The notes below the pieces were generated by a model, which did not search any database, was not told the DNA's origin, and saw only the letters and a list, made by a program, of their open reading frames with translations. Shown piece by piece: positions 7,788-15,941 of a stretch of DNA of 64,000 nucleotides (positions are counted from its first letter, which is position 1; each line of letters begins with the position of its first letter). Origin of the DNA: Streptomyces sp. B3I8 (GTDB lineage: Bacteria; Actinomycetota; Actinomycetes; Streptomycetales; Streptomycetaceae); NCBI RefSeq assembly GCF_030816915.1, contig NZ_JAUSYN010000002.1:1-64000 (forward strand). The letters are read 5' to 3'. A program made the translations under genes and the position numbers.

Positions 7788-9014
7788 TCAGCCAGCAACA
7801 GGAGAAAAACACACCCGAACCGACCGCAACCCACGAGTAAACACACCCTCCTCCACCGGGTCGAAGCCGTCGGCGAAACGAACATCGGGCATGGCGTCCA
7901 GGAGATGGTTGATCCCGATCTCGACCTCCGCCTTGGCCAGCAGCGCACCGACGCAGAAGTGCCGACCGAGCGCGAAGGCGAGGTGATCGGCGGCGGCCGA
8001 GAACGCCGAGGCCGTGGTGAGGTCCTCACGGAAGATGTCGAACCTGTCCGGGTCGCAGTAACGGCGCTCGTCCCGGTTGGCTGCCCCGATCAGACAGGTC
8101 ACGGTCGCGCCCCGGGGGATGATGCCGCCGCAGACCTCGACGTCGACAGCCGCCTGCCGCATGATCATCTGGACCGGCGGCGTATACCTCAAGGTCTCCG
8201 CGAACGCGGCGGCAACCAGACTCCGGTCCTCACGGACCGCCGCCAACTGCTCGGGATGGGCCAGAAGGTTGGCCATGATCCCGGCGATGGCCTTGTCCGT
8301 GGTCTCACCGCCGGCAGCCAGCAACAGGCTGCAGAACGCCTTGATGTCCTCGTCACTCATCCGTACACCATCGACCTCCGCCGCACAGAGCGTGGACAAC
8401 AGATCCTCGCCCAGGTGGTCACGACGCTCACGGATCACCGGGATCATGTACTGGGCGAACTCCGCCCGGGTCCGCTCCCCCGCAGCCGCCACCTCGGGAT
8501 CGCCGGACAGATTACCCAGGAACGCGATGACCGCGGTGTACCAGCGGTGGAAACGGTCATGGTCGGCCTTGTCCAGACCCAGCATGTCCGCGATGACATT
8601 GACCGGGAAACGCGTCGCGTAATCACTGACAAGGTCAGCGGACCCGGTGTGCCGGAAGGCGTCGATGAGAGCACGGGAATTACGTTCGATGACCGGCAGG
8701 AACTTCTCTCGCAGGTCACTGCCCCGGAACGCCGGGGCCACCAGCGCACGGCGCACCGCGTGTTCCCGGCCACTGAGCTGAAGGATCGTCCTGCCATGGA
8801 CAGGCTCGAGCTGCCAGTCGTAGTTCTCCGTGGTGAACTCGGACTTCCTGTCCTTGAAGACACGCTCGACGTCCTCGTAACGGGATATCACGTAACTTCC
8901 CGTGGCCTCGTGCCAGAGCAGCGGCACCCGGTCACGCATCACCGCGTACACGGGGTAAGGATCCGCCGCGAACTCCGGCGAAAGAATGTCAGACACCTGC
9001 GGCAAAATAGACAC
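7788..9014 (-). CDS. Cytochrome P450
   Basis: 408 residues, with all P450 landmarks: helix I LLLAAGGETTDKA, helix K ETLRYTPP (intact ExxR), and haem loop FALGRHFCVGALLAK with the ligand Cys at 354. This is a soluble class I bacterial P450 that needs a ferredoxin, which is not encoded nearby. It faces cvnE tail to tail. Conservon P450s in S. coelicolor often have a second P450 as neighbour, so a functional link is possible although the gene is on the other strand. Substrate is unknown. Confidence 0.92.
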   Translation of the reverse strand: MSILPQVSDILSPEFAADPYPVYAVMRDRVPLLWHEATGSYVISRYEDVERVFKDRKSEFTTENYDWQLEPVHGRTILQLSGREHAVRRALVAPAFRGSDLREKFLPVIERNSRALIDAFRHTGSADLVSDYATRFPVNVIADMLGLDKADHDRFHRWYTAVIAFLGNLSGDPEVAAAGERTRAEFAQYMIPVIRERRDHLGEDLLSTLCAAEVDGVRMSDEDIKAFCSLLLAAGGETTDKAIAGIMANLLAHPEQLAAVREDRSLVAAAFAETLRYTPPVQMIMRQAAVDVEVCGGIIPRGATVTCLIGAANRDERRYCDPDRFDIFREDLTTASAFSAAADHLAFALGRHFCVGALLAKAEVEIGINHLLDAMPDVRFADGFDPVEEGVFTRGLRSVRVCFSPVAG

Positions 9015-9487
9015 AAAACTCCTCAGGATTGACCCACACCAGCCGACAACAGGTTAACAATCCCCCCACCAGCAACGCCAGACAATGCCCAACAATCCGC
9101 CACAACACCCGACCTGGCAGTGACACCCCGTAAACCAGAAGCACCTCCGCACACCACACAACAGCTGACGGCCACCCACCAAACCGCAGCGAACCTGATC
9201 CGCCCCCACCCGCACCTCACACCCAGGACGCCGCCGCGGACCAGACAGACCAGATGAACCCCCGTGCTCCCGCGCCCAGCAGGCCCGGACCGATCCGACG
9301 AACCTGAACACCATGCCAAGGGCCAGGCCGCACTCCCGGCACCGCGGAAACTCCCCCGCGGTCAACTCCCGTACAGAGCCGGGCAGGCGAAAAGGCTCAC
9401 ACGATCGGACCGCCGGCCGGCGGGTGAACCCAGGACCCAACCGGAAAGCCATAGAGCTCGTAACACGATCTTGTTGAAGTGGCCTGG
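9015..9487. other. Spacer with no supported gene
   Basis: About 470 bp between the P450 start and the broken SDR gene. The open frames have no recognisable content. The first 200 bases on the P450 side are A/C-rich on the plus strand and should contain its promoter, but no clear consensus is seen. Confidence 0.4.
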
Positions 9488-9966
9488 TCAGACGTGACCG
9501 ATCTGATGATTCGGCTGTTCGTGATGCTGTGTGGTCGCGGGCCTGCGTGGACTCAGCAGGGTGCCGTGTCCCCGACGGCGCATGTCCGGCACGACCGCGC
9601 GGACGGCCGCCGTGGCGGCGACGACGCTCAGTGCCAGCGCGTTCTCGGTGTCCGCGGGCGCGGTGTCGAGCACGGGCTTGATCCACGTGAGACTCGGCCG
9701 GGGGCTGAACAGCATCACCTCGATGGGACCGAGCCGTTCGCGCAGTGCGTCGCGCGCCGCGGCGAGTGCGCGTTCGTCGGTGATGTCCGCGGTCTCGACC
9801 GCTGTCGTCAGGCCCTGGAAGTCGGGTCGGCGTCCATCATGTCCAGGCGTTCGGCGCCGCGCGCCATCAGCCCGACCGGATGTCCCTCACGGCCGAATCG
9901 ACGGGCGGCCGCAGCGCCCAGCACGGGCCCGGCACCGATCACGACGAACGCGCCGACCGTGCTCAC
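9488..9966 (-). pseudogene. SDR-family oxidoreductase, frameshifted and truncated
   Basis: Starts at a GTG overlapping the preceding SDR stop (GTGA). The first frame reads FVVIGAGPVLGAAAARRFG, a Rossmann nucleotide-binding start, and stops at 9808. A one-base shift near 9830 leads to a second frame with ETADITDERALAAARDAL, GPIEVMLFSPRPSLTWIK and VVPDMRRRGHGTLL, where the homology ends abruptly in unrelated sequence. Both the frameshift and the missing C-terminal third indicate a dead gene that was once the second cistron of an operon with 9963-10817. Confidence 0.75.
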
Positions 9967-10817
9967 ACCTGCTCCAAGTCCGCGCTCCTGGTCAGTGCCT
10001 CGTTGGCATCGATCTCGCCGCGCATCCGGTCCAGGCGGGCGCGTGCACCGGCGAGCGCGTCCGAGCCGAGGAGCAGCCGCAGGGGCGGTGTGCCGTCGTC
10101 CACGGCCGCGGCGATGGCCGCTGCGGCCCGTACCGGGTCGCCGGGCTGGCGGCCGGACACCCCCAGGGTGGCCTCACGGCGCTTGCCCGCGGTCTGCTCG
10201 TAGTCGTCCAGGCGCGTCGGGGACTGCTGCATGGACGTCCCCGCCCACTGGGTGCGCAGACCGCCGGGCTCGGCGATCGTCACCGTGATGCCGAGCGGTG
10301 CCAGTTCCGCGGCCAGCGACTCCGACAGGCCCTCCAGCGCGAACTTCGTGGCGTGGTAGTAGCCGGTCGCGGCGAAGGCCGCCAGGCCGCCGAAGGAGGA
10401 GACGTTGACGATGCTCCCTGAGCGGCGGGCCCGCATGCCGGGCAGTACGGCCTTGAGGACCGTCACCACGCCGTGCACGTTGGTGTCGTACAGGGCACGG
10501 ACCGCGGTGTCCTCGCCCTCCTCGATGGCGGCCAGGTAGCCGTATCCCGCGTTGTTGACCAGGACGTCGATGCGCCCGAACTCCACCTCGCAGGTCCGGA
10601 CGGCCTCGGTCACCGACGCCGGGTCGGTCACGTCCAGCCGTAGAGCCAGCGCGCGGTCGCCGTACTTCGCGGCGAGATCGGTCACGGAGGCGCGGTCTCG
10701 AGCGGTGACAGCCACTCGGTGGCCCCGCTCGAGGGCGTGCTCGGCCAGGGCACGGCCCAGACCGCTGGAGCAGCCGGTGATCAGCCAGACAGACGATTCG
10801 TTGCTGTGGTTCGACAT
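9963..10817 (-). CDS. Short-chain dehydrogenase/reductase
   Basis: 284 residues, complete classical SDR: TGCSSGLG nucleotide-binding motif (14-21), LDVTD, NNAG (88-91), catalytic Ser near 140 and YHATK (Tyr154, Lys158). The ATG at 10817 is preferred over upstream codons because the family start (MSNHSNESSVWLITG) begins there. It is divergent from an MmyB-type XRE regulator 122 bp away, an arrangement very common for SDR genes controlled by such regulators. It was coupled to a second SDR that is now broken. Confidence 0.9.
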   Translation of the reverse strand: MSNHSNESSVWLITGCSSGLGRALAEHALERGHRVAVTARDRASVTDLAAKYGDRALALRLDVTDPASVTEAVRTCEVEFGRIDVLVNNAGYGYLAAIEEGEDTAVRALYDTNVHGVVTVLKAVLPGMRARRSGSIVNVSSFGGLAAFAATGYYHATKFALEGLSESLAAELAPLGITVTIAEPGGLRTQWAGTSMQQSPTRLDDYEQTAGKRREATLGVSGRQPGDPVRAAAAIAAAVDDGTPPLRLLLGSDALAGARARLDRMRGEIDANEALTRSADLEQV

Positions 10818-10939
10818 GCCTCCATGGCAACAGCAAGCCGGCGGACGTGCCACGCCCCCTTGAGGGAGGCCCTCGCAGGGTGAGCTTCCCGTACGGCGCA
10901 CGAGCGGCCCCGATACATGAGGAGCGGTACGCTCTCCGG

Positions 10940-11746
10940 ATGGCGCGCGACGACAACCGACTCGGTTCCTTCCTGCGCAGTCGCCGGGAGAAGATCGACG
11001 CTGCATCTGCCGGAGTCGTCGACAACACGCGACGGCGGGTCAAGGGACTGCGCCGGGAGGAACTGGCGCTGCTGGCCGGGCTCAGTCCCTCCTACTACGC
11101 CCGGATCGAGCAGGGCCGTGACCGGAATCCCTCCCGCGAGATCCTCGAAGCACTGGCCGGTGTCCTGCGCCTGGACGACACCGAGCGGGCCTACCTCTGG
11201 TCCCTGGCCATGCCCTCGCTGGTCCCGGCCGACAACGACGCCCCTTCTGCCCACACCGTGCGGCCAGGGGTGCTGCGCCTGCTGGAGCGTTGGGCTGACC
11301 TGCCCGCGTTCGTCGTCGCCCCCAACCGCGACGTCCTGGCCGGTACCGCGCTCTCGGCCCGCGTCAATCCGGCATGGAGCCCGGGGCACAACCTGATCGA
11401 GTTCACCTTCCTCGACAGGCGCGCGCGGGACGTGTACCCCGACTGGGACGAGATCGCCCTGCAAGCCGTCGCAGGTCTGCGCGCCACCGCAGCCACGCGC
11501 CGCACAGAACTCGACGGCTTCGTGGCGAGTATGCGGGAGCGCAGCGGGACTTTCCGTGCCCTGTGGGATTCCCACGACGTGTACGAGCGCTCGACAGGTG
11601 AGAAGCGGCTCGCCGTCGACGGTCTCGGTATCCTCCACCTCAGCTTCGAGACCTTCGCGCTCGCCGGGGTCGAGGGACATGTCCTGTACGTGTACTTCCC
11701 GCAGCCCGGCAGCCCCGACGACGAAACGCTGCACGGCCTCGCCTGA
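10940..11746 (+). CDS. XRE-family transcriptional regulator with MmyB-like domain
   Basis: 268 residues. An N-terminal helix-turn-helix (LRREELALLAGLSPSYYARI, then EQGRDRNPSRE) is followed by an MmyB-like ligand-binding domain (about residues 90-255: VVAPNRDVLAGTALS, then NLIEFTFLDRRARDVYPDW). Such proteins usually regulate the divergent oxidoreductase gene, here the SDR at 9963-10817. The ATG at 10940 is chosen because it begins the conserved MARDDNRLGSFLRSRRE and follows a gaggagcgg. Longer frames upstream have no family support. Confidence 0.9.
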   Translation: MARDDNRLGSFLRSRREKIDAASAGVVDNTRRRVKGLRREELALLAGLSPSYYARIEQGRDRNPSREILEALAGVLRLDDTERAYLWSLAMPSLVPADNDAPSAHTVRPGVLRLLERWADLPAFVVAPNRDVLAGTALSARVNPAWSPGHNLIEFTFLDRRARDVYPDWDEIALQAVAGLRATAATRRTELDGFVASMRERSGTFRALWDSHDVYERSTGEKRLAVDGLGILHLSFETFALAGVEGHVLYVYFPQPGSPDDETLHGLA

Positions 11747-11800
11747 GACATCCGGGTGCGGTCGAGGCTGTCGAGACATCCGGGTGCGGTCGAGGCTGTC
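11745..11800. repeat. Perfect 28-bp tandem duplication
   Basis: The block beginning gagacatccgggtgcggtcg occurs twice head to tail at 11745-11772 and 11773-11800. The first copy includes the last bases of the XRE stop codon, so the duplication arose at the 3' end of that gene. Confidence 0.9.
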
Positions 11801-11915
11801 GGCGACGACTCGCGGGCGCTCGGTGCAGCACGCGGCCGTTGGCTGATCGACTGGGGCACCTGCGATTGCGATCGGCGCCTGATCGTCCGGGCCGCGGGGA
11901 CGCGGTGGAACCTCG

Positions 11916-12116
11916 GTGGTCAGGGCTGACGCCGCACTGATCCGCGCCCCGTCGGCGAAGGCCGTCTTCGTCAACCCGGTCAACGGCGTCACCAAGGACG
12001 TGCAGACGATCAGCGGCCACCGTGACCGGCTCGCCACCGAGTGCCCCGGCACCACGCTCTACGGCGACCTTCCCGCCCTGCGTGAAAGCGTCGCGGCAGC
12101 TCGCACCGGTAGCTGA
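11916..12116 (+). pseudogene. PGRP/N-acetylmuramoyl-L-alanine amidase C-terminal scrap
   Basis: About 60 residues in one frame ending ISGHRDRLATECPGTTLYGD, then LPALRESVAA. The GHRD...TECPG...LY pattern is the C-terminal zinc-site and fold signature of peptidoglycan-recognition-type amidases. The N-terminal domain, signal peptide and other zinc ligands are absent upstream, so this is a remnant. An upstream GTG at 11916 only opens the frame. Confidence 0.6.
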
Positions 12117-12477
12117 CCCAGGGTTGCGCAAGTCCGCGGTACACGCGAGGAGGACGTCCGCCGGAGCGGGCGCCCTCACACGGTGGCTCTGCCGGGCCGT
12201 CGCCTTGAGCGGGCACTTGGGCGGAAGCGGTGCGGTGAACCGACGGCCTCCGAGCCCGACCACTTCGGTGTCTACGTCTCTTGGCGGCACGGCAGCGTCA
12301 GCCGCCGCGAGGGGAGGGTGAAACCAACTCCCGCCTGGTCATCCGGTTCGTACTGGATGACGTGGCAACCAGGGTGCCGCGCGACGGCCTGTCGCCGAGT
12401 CGGGTGTGCAACGCACGAGGCTCCCGTGCCGTCGGGGGAGGTGTTCGAAGTCTCAACCCACAGGCGCAGGAGCCGCG
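12117..12477. other. Spacer with no supported gene
   Basis: About 360 bp between the amidase scrap and the IS5-type remnant. Frames are open on both strands but contain nothing I recognise. The left end of the IS5-type element probably lies here; I could not find a matching terminal repeat. Confidence 0.35.
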
Positions 12478-13187
12478 TTGGTTCCGTATTCTGCCGCACT
12501 CGACCTGCCCCATGCCCTGGTCGAGTGGGCCACCATGCTCATCGTCCCCCGTGAAGGTGACCGCCGCTGCAAACTACCGCCGCACCAGAGTGCCCTGGTC
12601 GCTCCGACGTACCCGCGCAAGCGCGACACGCTCGCCCAGATCGCCGCCGGCTTCGATATCTCGGTGGGCACCGCCCACGCCTACACCACCGCGGTGATCA
12701 GCCTGCTCGCAGAGCGTGCGCCAGGCCTGCTCAAGGTGCTGCGCGAGACCGACCCCGACCACGTCCTGCTCGACGGCACGCTCGCCGAGTGCGACCGCTT
12801 GGGCAACGGCCGGGCCGACTACTCCGCCGAACACCGCCGAGGCTGCTGTGGATCTCACCCGCACTGCCCGGCCGCACACACGACCTGACCGCGGCGCGCA
12901 CCCACCGGATCATCCGGATCTACGAACGCCAAGGCGTGCCGGTCCTCGCCGACCGCGTCTACATGGGAGCCGGCCCGTGGGTGACGACACCCCTCGGACG
13001 CCCACCCGGCCGCGACCTCACACCCACGCAGCAACCCGTCAACCGCGCGCTCTCCGCAGCCCGGGCACCGGTCCAGCGCGGCGTCGCACGACTGAAGTCG
13101 TGGCGGACCTTCCGCGGGTCCCGGTGCAGCCCGAATCGAATGTCGTCAATCGCCGCGGCCGTCCTCACCCTGGAGCAGCAACGCTGA
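12478..13187 (+). pseudogene. IS5-family transposase, internally deleted
   Basis: The first frame (12478 to about 12840) reads [13 protein letters not shown], a helix-turn-helix [19 protein letters not shown], and [16 protein letters not shown] with the first catalytic Asp. It breaks after [10 protein letters not shown]. The homology resumes in another frame with [31 protein letters not shown] (second Asp) and [20 protein letters not shown] with the catalytic-Glu region altered. About a dozen expected residues are missing at the join near 12845, so an internal deletion caused the shift. Confidence 0.75.
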
Positions 13188-13425
13188 CAACGCTCACCGA
13201 CGCGGACCTGACCTTGCCGTCTGCTCCGCCATGACGACCAGTGCAGGATGTGGTCGACCGGCGTGGGCTGCCGGTCGGCGAGACGGGTGATCAGACGTCG
13301 GGTCTCGGCGAGACCGAGGTGGACGAGCGGGGAGAATCCGTTTCTGCTCCGTCCGCGTCCAACTGTCGGGCCCGCACGACGGTCAGGCACACGTGGGCGG
13401 CCTGCATCGGGTACGGGTGGGCATG
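13180..13425 (-). pseudogene. Transposase C-terminal fragment (IS701/IS4-like)
   Basis: The minus strand carries AHVCLTVVRARQLDADGA and, in another frame, SPLVHLGLAETRRLITRLAD followed by [16 protein letters not shown]. The pattern 'L-x-E-x-R-R-L ... W-S-x-W-R-R-x-x-Q' is the usual C-terminus of DDE transposases of the IS701/IS4 type common in actinomycetes. It meets the end of the IS5-type remnant tail to tail at about 13187. Family assignment is from memory of the motif only. Confidence 0.5.
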
Positions 13426-13570
13426 TCCAGGCCTGCACCAGGCCCGAAAAGCGGGACACTGAGTGACCGGGCCGGAAACCGGCCACGGCAAACCGATGGG
13501 TACCACCCGCCCGGCCGGCCAGCCAGCCAGCCAGCCGGGCACCATTGCGCCGACACAGGAGGAAAAAGGC

Positions 13571-14215
13571 ATGACTCAGCTGCTCAGGGTCCAGAACTTC
13601 AACGTCTCCAGCGACGGGATCGCCGCCGGGCAGGACCAGAGTCTGGAAAGGCCCTTCGGCCACGTCGACCCCGGGAAACTCTTCGCCTGGGCCGGAGAGA
13701 CGGCGAGCTGGCCCCTGCGTGACGCACCGGGCGGCAGCCGCGGCATCGACGACCTCTTCCTGCGGGACTACTCACACAACATCGGCGCCGAGATCATGGG
13801 CCGCAACAAGTTCGGGCCCCAGCGCGGGCCCTGGCCAGACCACCAGTGGCAGGGCTGGTGGGGCGAACAACCCCCCTTCCACACACCCGTGTTCGTCATG
13901 ACCCACCACCCGCGTCCCTCATTCACCCTCTCCGACACCACATTCCACTTCCTCGACGCCGACCCCGAAACAGTCCTCGCGCAAGCCCGCCACGCCGCGG
14001 ACGGCAAAGACGTACGACTGGGCGGCGGAGCCACCGTCATCCGCCAGTTCCTCGACGCCGACCTCATCGACACCCTGCACATCGTGGTCTCACCGCTGCG
14101 CTTCGGAACCGGAGTACGCCTGTGGGACTCCCCCGACGAACTCCTCGATCGTTACCGGCTCGAAACCGTTCCCAGCCCCAGCGGAGTCACCCACCACCTG
14201 TATTGGCGCAAGTAA
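13571..14215 (+). CDS. Dihydrofolate reductase / RibD C-terminal fold protein
   Basis: 214 residues. The start at 13571 follows an excellent ribosome-binding site (caggaggaaaaaggc). The protein has the RibD_C/DHFR-like pattern seen in many Streptomyces 'dihydrofolate reductase family' proteins: LLRVQNFNVSSDGIAAG, IMGRNKFGPQRGPW, PVFVMTHHPR, VRLGGGATVIRQFLDADLID and LHIVVSPLRFGTGVRLW. It probably binds NADPH and reduces an unknown small molecule. A hairpin terminator follows. It lies alone among insertion-sequence debris. Confidence 0.9.
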   Translation: MTQLLRVQNFNVSSDGIAAGQDQSLERPFGHVDPGKLFAWAGETASWPLRDAPGGSRGIDDLFLRDYSHNIGAEIMGRNKFGPQRGPWPDHQWQGWWGEQPPFHTPVFVMTHHPRPSFTLSDTTFHFLDADPETVLAQARHAADGKDVRLGGGATVIRQFLDADLIDTLHIVVSPLRFGTGVRLWDSPDELLDRYRLETVPSPSGVTHHLYWRK

Positions 14216-14280
14216 CCAAACCCGCCCCCACCCCCCGACACGACGCGAAAAGGCGGGGCTCGGACAGGCCCTGCCCGGCA

Positions 14281-14304
14281 CCGTTCCGGGAAGCCCCGGA
14301 ACGG
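14281..14304. terminator. Rho-independent-like hairpin after the DHFR-fold gene
   Basis: CCGTTCCGGG (14281-14290), loop aagc, then the exact complement CCCGGAACGG (14295-14304), 65 bp after the stop. The following bases are A/C-rich rather than a T-tract. Confidence 0.7.
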
Positions 14305-14503
14305 ACCCAACACACCACCACACAACCAACACCGGGTGGGTCACCCAAACCCGCCGCCCCAGCCGCGGTACCCCCGAACCCAACACACAACAGCAGCCGC
14401 GCAGGAGCCACCGGATCGCCGACGGGACCGACGACCGGCACGACACCGCCGTCCGCTCCCACCCACCCCCCATATCCTGTGCGCGCAAGCATGGGCCCGC
14501 CTG

Positions 14504-14925
14504 ATGGGTGCGGTTCGGCCTGACGGTGGCAGCAGCGGGGGCCGGATCAGCACGGCGGCACGATTCAGTGACTGGATCGGCGAGCGGTCGGCGGCGGAGC
14601 CGGCCGAGCCGTTCACCTTTGTGTTCGGCATGGACGGTGTGCTTCGGCCGGCGCCGTGGCGGAGCGAGCACGTGGCCTGTGCCGGCGGAGCCAGGATGCT
14701 CAGTGCCGGCGAGATCGGTTTCGTGCGCGGGGCGGGCCGGCGGGTTGTGAGTGAAGGCAGCAACCACTCAACCGGGTACTGCCACGACACAGTCTGCTGG
14801 CCGGAAGTAGCTCGCGCTCTGGGCGAAGTGGGACTCGAGCACCCACCGGATTCACCTATCAGCTGGTGTTCAGGCGGTGCCCTGGCTGCCGACGGCTCAA
14901 CATCGTACGATCGTGTGGCCCTCTT
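14504..14925 (+). pseudogene. Conserved hypothetical protein, frame-disrupted
   Basis: The first frame reads FSDWIGERSAAEPAEPFTFV, FGMDGVLRPAPWRSEHVACA, MLSAGEIGFVR and EGSNHSTGYCHD. This is a conserved actinobacterial protein I have seen but whose function I do not know. The expected continuation, TGFTYQLVFRRCPGCRRLNI (a Cys-x-x-Cys pair), is in another frame from about 14850. The second Cys pair of the family's zinc ribbon is not found. A single shift near 14845 and probable loss of the last strand make this a pseudogene, unless the shift is an assembly error. Confidence 0.55.
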
Positions 14926-15374
14926 CCCACGCTCCCCCGAGCACAGCGATGCCGACTCCATGAACGCGTTCGTCGACGAATTCATCAACTGGTTCCACCG
15001 GGAGGACCCGGCCACCCACCCCGACCGGTCGCCGGCGCGACACGGTGAACGCGCGGCCGCCGTGACCCGGCTGGAGGTCGGCGCCGATCCCGCGGAACCG
15101 CGCGCACATCGGCGCCGGCACCTTCGAACGGCTGCCCCTGGCAGTCGTCCCCGGCCCGCCGGGCGTCCACGACGTGACAGTACGCACCGCATCCGGGCGC
15201 GAGGTCACCCTGCGCAGGGACCCGGCCCGGCTCTGGACACTCCCCCCTTGCGCTACGCCGACGCCCACACCCGCCCCACACACGTGCGGCAGCACGATGA
15301 CGAGGGCGGCAACACGATGACGTGTGCAGGCAGTCGGAGGCGGCCCGCCCGCTCCGGGGCTGTTCCAGGAGCTG
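14926..15374. other. Spacer before tpg; possible unrecognised remnant
   Basis: No supported intact gene. From about 15080 to 15250 one plus-strand frame reads IGAGTFERLPLAVVPGPPG, then VHDVTVRTASGREVTLRRD. This looks protein-like, but it opens directly after a stop and has no start, so it may be a scrap of an unknown protein. Confidence 0.35.
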
Positions 15375-15932
15375 CTAGAAATCGAATTCCAGGTGCTCGA
15401 TGTCGGTGAAACGCACCTCCTCCAGCTGCCCGGCGCGGCGGCCGCCGTCCTGGAAGTACACCTCCTTGAGACCTTCGGCAGCAATCTGCCGGAGCTGCCG
15501 GTCGTCGGCGCCGGCCGCCCGGGCGTCGAAGAGACGCGCGGCGTACCGCGGGGGCAGGGCGACGGTCAGATGCCGGATGCGGTCCTGGTCCGTCGAACCG
15601 ACCGGCGCCGTGTAGCCCATGCGGGCGCGAGCGTCGATGACGATGCCGCCGGTGGACGCCGCGTTCCGCCGGGCCCTGGCGCGGACCTGGGGCTGCCAGC
15701 GCTGCTTCACCTCACGCTCCAGGCGCCCGGCGAGGTCCGCGCGCGGCTTCCTGATCTGGTCCTTCACATACCGTTCGACGGTGCGCTGGGAGACGCGCAG
15801 GAGCTGGGCAACCGCCTTCGTGCCCTTCATCTGCTTCACCAGGTAGCGCATCTGCGCACCGGCCGACTTCGGCGCCGGGCGGGTGAACGCCTTCTGCTCC
15901 GCGGCGTCCAGGCCGTCCCCGAACAGGCTCAT
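15375..15932 (-). CDS. tpg: Telomere terminal protein Tpg
   Basis: 185 residues, matching Streptomyces Tpg closely in length and sequence pattern: MSLFGDGLDAAEQKAFTR at the start, MKGTKAVAQLLRVSQRTVER (helix-turn-helix), a DRIRHLTVALPPRYAARLFD block and a GLKEVYFQDGGRRA...DIEHLEFDF ending. Tpg is the protein covalently attached to the 5' ends of linear Streptomyces chromosomes and plasmids, where it primes end-patching synthesis. It sits nine bases downstream of tap, so the pair forms the usual tap-tpg operon. The start is fixed by the conserved N-terminus. Confidence 0.95.
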   Translation of the reverse strand: MSLFGDGLDAAEQKAFTRPAPKSAGAQMRYLVKQMKGTKAVAQLLRVSQRTVERYVKDQIRKPRADLAGRLEREVKQRWQPQVRARARRNAASTGGIVIDARARMGYTAPVGSTDQDRIRHLTVALPPRYAARLFDARAAGADDRQLRQIAAEGLKEVYFQDGGRRAGQLEEVRFTDIEHLEFDF

Positions 15933-15941
15933 CGCCCACTC

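Noticed and set aside
6456..9032. 858-codon plus-strand frame across both P450 genes
   Set aside because: It is an antisense or out-of-frame reading of two well-supported P450 genes and spans the A/C repeat, which simply lacks stops.
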